Shown: piece after piece, positions 1 through 9,637 of the stretch | Numbering within the stretch: position 1 is the stretch's first letter | Layout of the letters: each line of letters begins with the position of its first letter | Assembly (NCBI GenBank): GCA_902728285.1 | Contig: CACVBU010000412.1 | Coordinates: 62,001-126,000 of the forward strand | Source of the DNA: Clytia hemisphaerica | Lineage: Eukaryota > Cnidaria > Hydrozoa > Leptothecata > Clytiidae | DNA: 64,000 nucleotides | Reading direction: 5' to 3' | Translations under genes and position numbers: made by a program | Notes under the pieces: model-generated | What the model saw: only the letters and a program-made list of their open reading frames with translations | The model's database searches: none | Told to the model about the DNA's origin: nothing

Positions 1-845
1 AACAAACAGAAAAATATTTTCATTTGTAGTTTATTTGTTTATCAAATCCGATTATAGACGGATAGAGTTATAATCCGATTTTTGAAAAACTGAAATATTA
101 GTAAGAAAGATGAAGCCAAGCAAAGGAAATGTCATGGAGATACAGAGATTGGCATTTGATCAGAGATGTTGTCGGTTTAATAATGAACTTCATCGGAAAT
201 CACCTTAGAGGATTCGGACATTCAAACAGGTGTATTTTTCAAATGAACGTACTTCAACTCGTAAGCATTTGCAAAACATATATTTCCAAAATGGGCAAAT
301 GGGTTTTTTGGGACACTCTCCATGCTTTATGCTTTTAATGTATGAACTGAATTGATTGACAACGCACTCAAATAGTTATTTATGATCTTAAAGCCTTAAA
401 TCTGCTTATGAGATTGAGTCATACTTAAAAGTCAACTAGACAAAACAACGGTCAAAGGATTTAAAATTAAAACTACTAGTCGCATGCTGACACTAGCCCT
501 TGAAAATCAACAAAGGATATTTCAATTATTTTTCTCTATCTAATCAGTCTAATAAGGACTAATAGCTTAATCCTGCTTAGCTTAGAAAATCAAACTTGGG
601 TTAATCATAAAGCTTCCGTATTTTCCTATTTTAACATTTTGCTCTGCCGTTGATCGAGTCAAGTTTTTTTGGACACCATACGATAAACTTTAGATCGCCA
701 GGTCAGTTATATATATAACTGATCAAGTTATCTAGCTGATATCAGCTATATGAAGAAATTTTTAATTTTTTTTTCAAAATCTAATGACCGCGAAGACGCT
801 TATTTGAGACCTTAGAGTATGATGTTGCAAATCTATTACACTTAC

Positions 846-1433
846 CAAGTTGACAATTTTCTGTAGCTTCATATCGAAATGGACATGTGTAGGAACTCCA
901 TGTTTGATTTCAGGACGAATATCTTTATTCATTCCATCGAAAATATACTCGTGGATCTCCTTTTCCATAATCACATCTTTGCCATCTTTCGCCTTCCCGT
1001 CTTTTAAAAAAAGAAAGAGATTTTGTTCCAATATAAAATAAAATATAAAAATCCAATGGGTATGATTTTGTAGTGCAATTTTTTTACATAAATTTTACAA
1101 TGGGAATTAAATCAAAGTCATTTTTCCAGTGGGGTTCATATTGTATGGTATTTTTCGACTGAGACGAAATTTTGGCTAAATTATTTCCAGTGGGACGATA
1201 GGTCCAGCGGGTCTATGAGACAGGGGTGTTTTTTGAACAGGCTTAACCATGAAATTTCGTAATTTGGGAAACGTTCAAGGTGTAGGAATGAAAGCCAGAA
1301 TCTTTATTGGATAAAATTGATAGACACTGCAATAAAAAAATGACTTACGTCCAACATCACAGTTTGCCAATTCAAAGGTGACGTATATAAAAGTAAAAGT
1401 ATTTAGGTAGTGAAACCACCAGTTTGGAGCCAT
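846..1433 (-). CDS. Nicotinic-type Cys-loop receptor subunit A, first two exons (partial)
   Basis: Two exons can be placed. Exon 1 (1349-1433) gives 28 residues starting MAPNWWFHYLNTFTFIYVTF, a hydrophobic stretch that could serve as signal peptide, and ends in a GTAAGT donor in phase 1. Exon 2 (846-1000) enters in phase 1 and encodes KDVIMEKEIHEYIFDGMN followed by [20 protein letters not shown], the start of a Cys-loop receptor ligand-binding domain, then a GTAAGTG donor in phase 0. Exon 2 is clearly paralogous to the second exon of the complete receptor gene at 5262-9637, which has [20 protein letters not shown] and the same intron phases. The remaining exons lie left of the window or were not found in 1-845. 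Known for the family: pentameric ligand-gated channels of the plasma membrane. Exon 2 is secure; exon 1 rests on phase match and hydrophobicity. Confidence 0.75.
1058..1230 (+). repeat. Copy 1 of the 'GTGGGG' TIR repeat family (left-truncated)
   Basis: This stretch matches the last half of the repeat at 43325-43609: a GTAGTGCAATTTTTTTACAT block, CAGTGGGG steps, then GGTCTATGAGACAGGGGTGT at the end. It lies in intron 1 of receptor gene A. Other copies are at 7560-7840, 43325-43609, 52737-53028 and, inverted, from 63773. Confidence 0.7.
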
Positions 1434-1997
1434 TAGATTTGCTCAACGGTGTAACCAGTTATGATGACTTATTTTGCCTCGAGCTTCTGAAGGAACTAGC
1501 CTCATAGAAATATTTTTTTTATTTTTTTGGGTTATTCATGATAACTAACATGATGTTCAGGTCAATGTTCAAATTAAAAACAAAGAAAATATCCTACGGG
1601 CAAATCAAGTTCGAACATAACAAAAATAATAAAACAACTAAATATTTTTATTCTACTATTTCTATAATAATTGTATAAAATATGATTCCAACAAAAATTA
1701 TAGTAGAATGTAGAATGGAGCTCAACGGGCGGTATATTTCACCCCTTAGGACAAACTAGCGAAGAAAATGAAGCAGACCTAGGGTATCTCAGAAAAGGTC
1801 AAATATCAGACATCGTCAGAAATTCGAGGCAAAAAATTAAATCGATGTGGCTAGATTTAAGAACTTGGGTAAAAAATTGGGACAATTAAAATTTTGACCT
1901 ATTTGTTGTTCTGAAAAAAGTTTGGAAAGCCCCTTAGAATCTTAGACTAGCCGTCACCCGGCGTCGCACCCGCCGAGTAGAGTGTTGTTGAACACAT

Positions 1998-2290
1998 CAA
2001 TTCACAGCAAAAATTTCCACGTTTTAAACGCACGTGGAAGAAAATGTCAAGTTTACGACAAAATTGAAAGTTTTCCACATTTTAAACGCACAGGGAAGAA
2101 AACGTCCAAATTCACAACCAAAAGTTTTCCACGTTTTAAACGCACGTGAAAGAAAATGTCAAGTTTATGACCGACAAAAGTGAAAGTTTTCCACATTTTA
2201 CACGCACAGGGGGAAGAAAATGTCCAAATTCACAGCGGAAAGTTTTCCACATTTTATACACATGTGGAAGAAAATGTCGACCGATAATGA
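1998..2290. repeat. Tandem repeat, ~60-bp unit, about five copies
   Basis: Units run TTTTCCACGTTTTAAACGCA-CGTGGAAGAAAATGTC, alternating CACGTGGAAG and CACAGGGAAG forms. Each unit is a weak inverted repeat (TTTTCCACGT...ACGTGGAA). A sixth diverged unit lies at 2858-2915, beyond the neighbouring minisatellite. Confidence 0.8.
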
Positions 2291-2397
2291 TATATTGTAT
2301 CATGTCGGTCGATTATCTTTGAATATTAAATCTAAACAAACGTGCATTTTAAACATGAAAAACCTTTTGGTTGTGAATTTGGACATTTAGATTCTAA

Positions 2398-2850
2398 AAG
2401 GTGAGTCGGTCGGTCGTTCTAAAAAGCGAGTCGGTCGTTCTAAAAAGTGAGTCGGTCGGTCTAAAAAGAGGGTCGGTCGGTCTAAAAAGTGAGTCGGTCG
2501 GTTTAAAAAGTGAGTCTGTCGGTCGTTCTAAAAAGTGAGTCGGTCGGTCTAAAAAGTGAGTCGGGCGGTCTAATAATTGAGTCGGTCGTTCTCTAAAAAG
2601 TGAGTCGGTTAGTCTAAAAAGTGAGTCGGTCAGTCTAAAGGGTGAGTCGGTCTGTCTACAAAGTGAGTTGGTCTGCCTACAAAGTGAGTCGGTCTGTCTA
2701 CAAAGTGAGGCGGTCGGTCTGTCTACAAAGTGAGGCGGTCGGTCGTTCTACAAAGTGAGGCGGTTGGTCGTTCTACAAAGTGAGGCGGTCGATCGGTCTA
2801 CAAAGTGAGGTGGCCGGTCGGTCTACAAAGTGAGGCGGTCGGTCGATCTT
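2398..2850. repeat. Minisatellite, ~20-22-bp unit
   Basis: About 20 units of GTGAGTCGGTCGGTCTAAAA with gradual change across the array: the left units have TAAAAAGTGAGTC, the right units TACAAAGTGAGGC. Units are contiguous without spacers, so this is a minisatellite and not a CRISPR array. Confidence 0.9.
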
Positions 2851-3592
2851 AAAAAGCACGTGCAAGAAAATGTCCTTAAATTCACAACCAAAACTTTTCC
2901 ACGTTTAAAATGCATTTTTAAATATCAAGGGAAATTCAATCATTATCAGGTAGGTTTAAACTTGTTTACTTACTGTATAAAAGCTAAACAGTTCTTATCC
3001 AACTACAACCATTTGGGTGCCGCATCTACCATCTGACAACCATCATAAAAAAGTGAGTTCAAACTTTTTTGATGTTGCAAGTATTTAATTTTTCAATTAT
3101 ACCTAGCATTGTCAAAGTTGATAAAATGTCCATCCTGTTTTTCAAGAATAGAAGAGATTGCATCTCTCATGCCAAACCAAACGAAGAATCAAATCCAGGA
3201 AAGATTAATAATAAAACTTCATCATCAACCATTTCTTGTAACAATCAAACCAAAATCATGATCCAATTCAACTCATTAAAGCATAAAAACCAAAGAAAAA
3301 CAGCGAAAGTGCAGTAGCAACCACTTGTTTATTTTTGCCGCCATCATTATTTTGACTGTTAGAAAGCAGTATGGTACGATCAAAAATACGCTTCCGAACC
3401 GGGCGACGTTTCCCGATCGGCAAGGAACCGTAAGCTTGTTTTCCGGTGACGTGTCTCAAAAGGAACGTACTCCGCCTCGTAAAAAGAACACTGTACTGTT
3501 TTCCCGCTCGGAGCTCGATTTAAAAAGAGACTTGGAAAAAAATGCATAATGGCTTCCCCACGGCTCATAGAGAATTAGACTTTTAGTATATA

Positions 3593-4632
3593 GACTAGCC
3601 GTCACCCGGCGTCGCACCCGCCGAGTAGAGTGTTGTTGAACACATCAAAAGCCCTTTGGATGGTGGGGGAGGGTAATAAGATTGAGTTCTAAACCCAAAG
3701 AACGAAATATTACCACTTATTACTGATCGAAGCTCGAAAAATCGCATATTTCATGTTTGGTGACGTCATTTGAGCCCCTAAGTGACGTCATGGAAAGGGT
3801 AATAAACTTTTCACTTCACTGAAACTATTTTTTCATTGACTAAAAAAATTCTCTTGACGATTTCCGATCCAATGAGGGGTCAATCATTGCTGGAATCCTT
3901 CTCAAACTCAAGATATTCTCAAACTCAAGATATTGTATTTTTCCGTTTTTAATGACGTCATCGGACCCAAAAAGCCTCAATTTGAATTTATTTATTTTTG
4001 AAAGTCTCTCCTCCCAACTAATTCTCCATTAAATTTCCGATCCAATGAGGGGTCAACCATCTCCTAACTCTTTTCCAATCTCTAGATATAGCATTTTTTC
4101 TGTTTTGATGACGTCATGAACTGAAAACGCCTAAAAATTCAGTCAAATTTCAAAGTCACACTTAAGCCTCATAACCCCTCCCATCTTATTCTCCATAAAA
4201 TTCTCGATCCAATGAGGGGTCACCGACCGCTCAACTCCTTTTCAAACTCGAGATATCGCATTTTCAAGTTTTTCCCAGATCTGTGACGTCATTGGGTTCC
4301 TTTACCCCTAATGTTGTCAACGGTCAATTCGCGAATTTTGAAATTTTTGCGGTCAACGGGTAGCTTATGCCCCAAGGGTCCCAAAAAACTAAAAAACGTC
4401 AATTATTTCCACGGGAAAGTGGGTTTTTAAATTTGCGAAAGATTGACACTGCAACGACTTCTTTAAAAAAACGCTAATTTTCACACTCTTCCCCTGACCA
4501 CTTTCGCTTTCGTTTTCAACCACAAGCCCAACCATCCAACCAAAAAATCGGTCACGTAACTCTCAAACCCCCATCTCAAAATCCATAATGGCTCCCCCAC
4601 GGCTCATAGAAAATTAGACTTTTAGTATATAG
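3593..4632. repeat. Dispersed element, copy 2 (short)
   Basis: It has the same 5' end as the element at 1943 (about 55 identical bases, ACTAGCCGTCACCCGGCGTC onward) and the same 3' end (CCCCACGGCTCATAG ... TTTTAGTATATAG), with an unrelated interior. The interior is a degenerate ~170-bp repeat. No coding capacity was recognised. Confidence 0.7.
3730..4310. repeat. Degenerate ~170-bp tandem array with TGACGTCA palindromes
   Basis: Three clear units start at CGATCCAATGAGGGGTCA (about 3871, 4041, 4206), continue with CAAACTCNAGATAT and end near a TGACGTCA or TGACGTCAT octamer. Further TGACGTCA sites lie at about 3759 and 3783. The octamer is the classical CRE half-site palindrome; whether it binds anything here is unknown. 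Confidence 0.7.
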
Positions 4633-5261
4633 ATTTCGGTCTTAATCAAAGATTTTTCTTTATTTTCTTTATAGAATATATGAAATTTACATATTCAATG
4701 CAAAATAAATATGGTAAAATAGATTTTCTTTTTCTTAAATAATTTCTAGCATGTAACATAATAATATAGAAGTATTGTACCAAATAAAGAAGGGCAAAAA
4801 GTATATATAAAATATGAAGAAAAAGCTAAAATTGAAGAAAATTTTTTGATAATTTAATTTTAGACGTAATTCATCGTTGACTAATCATTTTCCTGAATGT
4901 TATAAATGTTTTCTTGAGATACTTTGAACATTTCACTTCGTAATACCGTTTGTTCAGGATTTTATAATTTCATTTTCTCCAGCGGCTTCTCAATTTAAAA
5001 TGAGATAGAAACATCAGTTCCAAAGCAAAATCATTTCAGAAAAATGTTCATGTTTTTAGATATTCGAATACAATCGACGGTACTGTTTTTATGGGAAAGT
5101 AATTATCCAATCTTAATCACGGGGAGTAAAGTGTATTACAACCATAACATTTAATCAAAATCATGTTATATTTTGAATCTGAATATCATGTCCTCGATTT
5201 CAATTTCAAATCCAACCCTCTATCACAATCAGCCTATCTTCATTATTCCGGGCCTCAAAAT
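4633..5261. other. Intergenic gap between the two receptor genes
   Basis: AT-rich unique-looking sequence downstream of receptor gene B on the minus strand. It presumably contains the 3' UTR of that gene; an ATTAAA polyadenylation-type hexamer is present on the minus strand near 5150. Nothing else recognised. Confidence 0.4.
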
Positions 5262-8200
5262 CTACACGCCCATCATACGATGATCCAGTAAAGCAACAAC
5301 CAAAACAGGAGCAAAAATAGAAATAAAACCAAACCCATAAAAACACATGCGATCGAGGCTATTACAAATCTTTCTCCAGAGTTTACGATTAATTTCTTCT
5401 TCATCCATTTCCAGCGGCTGAGCGACAACCGGCGGCTGCTGTTCCGCAACTGGCTGCGTTTTGCGTTGATGTAAGAATCGCGTTCCTTCGTCTTTGCTAT
5501 GTAAATAACCATTTGCTTCGTGCATTTCAATCGATTCCTTTTTATTCGCGTGGTTTTTCGTTGTAGTTTGATGGCCAGCTCCACAACAAATCGATTTACT
5601 GGTACCGCAAAAACGCAACAAAAAGTGAGGCGGTGTTGAAGTTCTATTCGATAATTTCACAATAATCGCTGCAACAACCAAAGCAAAACTCAAAATGTAG
5701 AATTCAATGATGAAGCAGATTCCCAACATTGGTCGGTCATCGGATTTCTCCGGTAATTTCTCGGAAATGACCAAAAGGTATACGGTAATACTCAACAGAA
5801 TAGTGACACCAAATCCCATCCGTTCCCCATTTTCACATGGGATATGAAACACCATTAAAAATAAAAATACCTGCGAAACCAACGGTAATATAATGTATAG
5901 AAAATAGTACAAAGCCATTCGACGCAACGAGAAACGATATTTGATGACTGAGAAAGGGTCTGGACAACAACTGTATTTGACTGTACCAGATGACATTTCG
6001 ATATCTTCAATCTCCCATTCACCACTTTTGACGCTGAATTGCTCTGAAAAGAAAGTGGGAATGGAAATTATGATACAATTGGAAGTAACCTTCTTTTTTT
6101 AAATCATGCTCGTTGATGACACAGTAAAATAGTCCTTTCAAGTTTTGAAAGCGTGATGGCTTCGACCTTTAGTAAAAGACTACATTTTGCTACAACTGAC
6201 CCAATGATATTTAAACAAATACCAATAACCAATATAGGCTTTATCAATAAGTTTCCAACCCTTGTGCTCAAATGTCCCCACGGTACTTGTTATATAGAAA
6301 CGCAATAATGGAAAATTTGACAAAGAATCGTACATACCATGGTTGATTTCACCAGGACTGATATTCTCATAAAAAGATAATTTCAATTGTGAGCTCATGT
6401 ATGACCATGATCCAAATGTAAGTGTACAAATCTGAAAGGGAGGAAATAATATTGAGAGGACAGGTCTTAACTTAGTCATCTGTGGTTCAAAACACCAACA
6501 AAATTGTTTTATATCAGATATCTTCACAAATATTACCAGTCCATTAATTTGTTAGCCTATTTATTGATGGTAGTGCAGTCTCCATAACTCAAACACGCAC
6601 GGGAAACATAAATTTGTTCCAGGTAAGGAAATTTCGAGTAAATGCGTAATCGTCAGGTGTCGCATTTATAATCCTGCACCAAGATAAGAGTCAAGAATCT
6701 AAATATTGTCAAAAACTGGAAAATTTGATGTAATAGATCAAAGAGCTAAATCGTACCCAGAGCCACTCACACTAATATGATGCTTTCGTGAGCACTATCA
6801 GAAACATAAGAAAGCAAACAAAGGGACTGGGTTCGAGTTTGCCAAATGTGAAAGTCTTCTTACCTGTCTATCAATAGGAAACCACGTGACATCAAAAGAG
6901 CATGAAACTTGCCACGTGACTGGAGCTGTCCATAACACCAAACCATCATGAAAAACAAGCGCTTTCGTCTTGTACAGGTCGGTATGAGCAAAGCTTTCTT
7001 CGGTAGCGCTAGAACGATAAAGTTGTGAATTATAACTGGTGCTTTCCAAACTCATATCATTCGAAAATAATGCAACTCGAAAAAAGACCTTTGGTATTAA
7101 TATAAGGGATAGAAATACGAAAGAAAAAATCTCCAAGAAAAGTCATGTACATTTCTAACAAGTCTTAAAAAAAACTTCACCGAGGGAAAGTAACAAAACG
7201 AACAAAATCTTCCGAACTACCACTTCATAGAAGCTAATTTGAAATTTGAACAGGGATTCCATTCCCTTGTACCTCTTAAACGTAAATTCTGATTATAAAA
7301 AAGTAAGTTGCTTACGAATTATAAAGCACAACATCAGGTGTCCAAATCATGTCTGTACCGACGTTCGTTTTATCGATGTTTTCAAATTCTGTTTTGTTCC
7401 ATGATAATTGTGTGTCTATCCATTTCTAAGATAGCAATAGAACATTTTTTTCGTCAACTTGGTGTATTTATGGTGTTAAATTTTAGAAAAAAAGACACAA
7501 TTTGCTATATAGTATTTGAAGGTTCATGTTGTTCAATCATCAGCTGTGTTATATAGTACAACCACTTCTCATAGACCCGGTAGGATTTTTTCAACCAGCG
7601 GGGGTAAAAATAAGGGACTGAAACTCAATGGGGATTGATATTCCCATATTTTTTATGGCTTGGGATTTCAATTCATTTGTTTTCAAGTCAGAAACTTCAG
7701 TGGGGATGGAAAAAAAAGTATTAAGTATATAATATTTTGCAGTGAAGATTGGTGTATTTGATTATCTTCAGTGGGGAGAAAATTGGATGATAATTGTTGG
7801 CCATATTTTGGAGGTCCCAGTTGGTCTGTGAGAAGTGGTTGTTACATTATCTCTAAGAATTTGATCACGTATCTTGGAATTCTATGTAAAAAAAACAGTA
7901 TTAAAAGTGATTCGGTCTATTCAATGAAGTTAAATTTTCACTGTAAGGTTCATCCGCTTAAAAGGTAGACTTACCATACGAACGAAGGAGTTGATAGTGA
8001 ATAATTGATGTTTGACGTCCTAAAAGTTTGATTAACATTAAAATTATTAAATGTTAACACTTTTGAAAATCGAAGCATAAGCCTTAAAAAGGTAAGTCGT
8101 GGGGATAGAAACTTTTGATAATTCTTTTCTTCAACAAAAACATTTTCCAAGCTGTCAATCAGCTTTGGGTCAATCTTAATCTAGTCCCGTGTACTCTTAG

Positions 8201-9637
8201 GTTCCAAATAAACGGCGAGGGGGTCGAATAAATGGGGGGGGGGTTTGTTCGATTAAACGAGGGGGGGGGTGGAAAATTTTCAAAATTCTAATAAACAGGG
8301 GGGGCCTAATTGCCGGGGGGTTGGAAATTGTATTTGCGAAAACCCCAAAATAAGGTAAATATAGGCTAAAATCAGGCTATTTTTAGCAGAATAAGGGACC
8401 TTCTTTTTTGAAAGCTGAAAAATTCTTAAAAATTAACAAATGGGGGGAGGTCCTAATAAGGTCTGGGGGTTGGAAAATTTTCGAAAAATAACAAGCGGGT
8501 GGGCCCGTTTATTTGGAACCTAAGAGTAAAAGGTTCTCAAAACGGAGGTTTTACAATCGCTTGGGCATTTTTCAGAAGAAGTATAATCTCTTTTCGAGGA
8601 CCAATAAAAGTCCAAGTGACGTGTTTACTCTTCTAAAATATTGAAAAATATTGCGCATTTTAGCTTTTACTTCCTGAAAACTTAAAATTCAAAAAAAGTT
8701 CTGTTATTTTGCGTAGCAAAATGATTGTAGCAATGATTCCTTGGATAGTGTAATAAACTTGCTTTTTTGCACATAAATCCATTCAGAATGAAAAAAAATT
8801 GAAATAAATAGGTAGGATTTTTCAGGATTATCTCTATTACCTATCAGCCCATATACGCTACTAGACGAATGAGTCGACATGTGTGTTAGAACTTACCAAT
8901 CTTACGATTTTTTGTAATTTCATTTCAAAATGAACATGTAAAGGTTCACCATGCTTGATCTCAGGTCGAATGTCAAGATTATATCCATCTAAGATGGTGT
9001 CTACAATTTCTCGCTCCACCATCACATCTTTGCTACCTTTAAAAATAAAGAAAGAACACAAGCATGTTAGAACAGGCTGTCCTAAAATCACGTGGGAGTT
9101 GAGATGAACGAAACACAATTCCCCCTATTGTAAGGATAAAACCTTTTTTAAGGATGGCGAGAATGGCATTAGTATGAACTTTTCCACAACGATTTGATCA
9201 AAATCCATTCATGTGAAATATGAAATTCACAAGTGGCGGTATACACCTTTTCGGTCGTAGTCGCGCGGTCAGGCGCATGCCACTTTAATATTTAATTTTC
9301 CACCCTAAACTTGCTCCAATCCTTTTTTTACACTTTTTCCTATTGTCTTTAGCTGCGAAAAAAAACTGGGACGATTTTAGGGTGGTAACACGAAAAAAAA
9401 TACCCGCGCGGTAATTGGCGGCTACGAACGAAAAGATGTATTGTGTCTACACCGTCTTGACTATGTGGGAAATTTAAAAGAAAGACGTGTCTTGGAAAAA
9501 GATATCCATGCTTTAATACAAAAAGAGAAAGTTGTAAGTATAATTCATACCCCTTCTCTTCCCACCAGCAGTGACGATATTGATGTTTACAATCAAGGAC
9601 AGAGCTAAACATATCATCAAGCTTTTGTACGTCATCA
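5262..9637 (-). CDS. Nicotinic acetylcholine receptor-like alpha-type subunit B
   Basis: Seven exons: 9550-9637, 8897-9036, 7975-8019, 7316-7425, 6864-7050, 6338-6431, 5262-6043. The sum is 1,446 nt, 481 aa plus stop, with all phases consistent. Order: signal peptide ([19 protein letters not shown]), ligand-binding domain with QLSWN and [10 protein letters not shown] motifs, a Cys-loop (Cys178 and Cys192 with 13 residues between), the vicinal pair Y-S-C-C (247-248) that marks alpha subunits, TM1 (about 264-290), TM2 ([18 protein letters not shown], about 298-318), TM3 (about 330-352), a short loop of roughly 90 residues and TM4 at the C-terminus. The 45-bp third exon is a classical nicotinic-receptor exon size. 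Known for the family: ligand-gated cation channel of the plasma membrane. The acceptor of the fifth exon (AG at 7052-7051) is the least certain; a tract upstream could add residues. A tandem paralogue lies at 846-1433. Confidence 0.93.
7560..7840 (+). repeat. 'GTGGGG' TIR repeat, copy 2
   Basis: Ends AACCACTTCTCATAGACC and its inverted form GGTCTGTGAGAAGTGGTT. The interior repeats GGGGATTGATA, CAGTGGGGATGG and CAGTGGGGAGA. It sits in the intron between exons 3 and 4 of receptor gene B. Confidence 0.8.
8194..8526. mobile_element. G-run MITE, TA-flanked
   Basis: The ends are exact inverted repeats including the flanking TA: TACTCTTAGGTTCCAAATAA begins at 8192 and its reverse complement ends at 8528 (24 bp identical). 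The interior is a degenerate repeat of AATAAACGAGGGGGGGG. About 333 bp, no ORF, in intron 2 of receptor gene B. TA duplication suggests a Tc1/mariner-type insertion, by inference. Confidence 0.85.

Larger units (their letters stand above)
1943..3592. repeat. Dispersed element, copy 1 (long, minisatellite-filled)
   Basis: It begins ACTAGCCGTCACCCGGCGTC and ends in CTCATAGAGAATTAGACTTTTAGTATATAG. Both ends recur in the element that directly follows at 3593-4632, so the two copies sit head to tail with no spacer. I see no inverted terminal repeat and no transposase. Ends without inverted repeats plus tandem abutment would fit a rolling-circle (Helitron-like) or other non-TIR mechanism, but the class is undetermined. 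Copy 1 carries two private tandem arrays. Confidence 0.65.

Noticed and set aside
2398..2850. CRISPR-like array
   Set aside because: Units are contiguous with no unique spacers, and the genome is eukaryotic.
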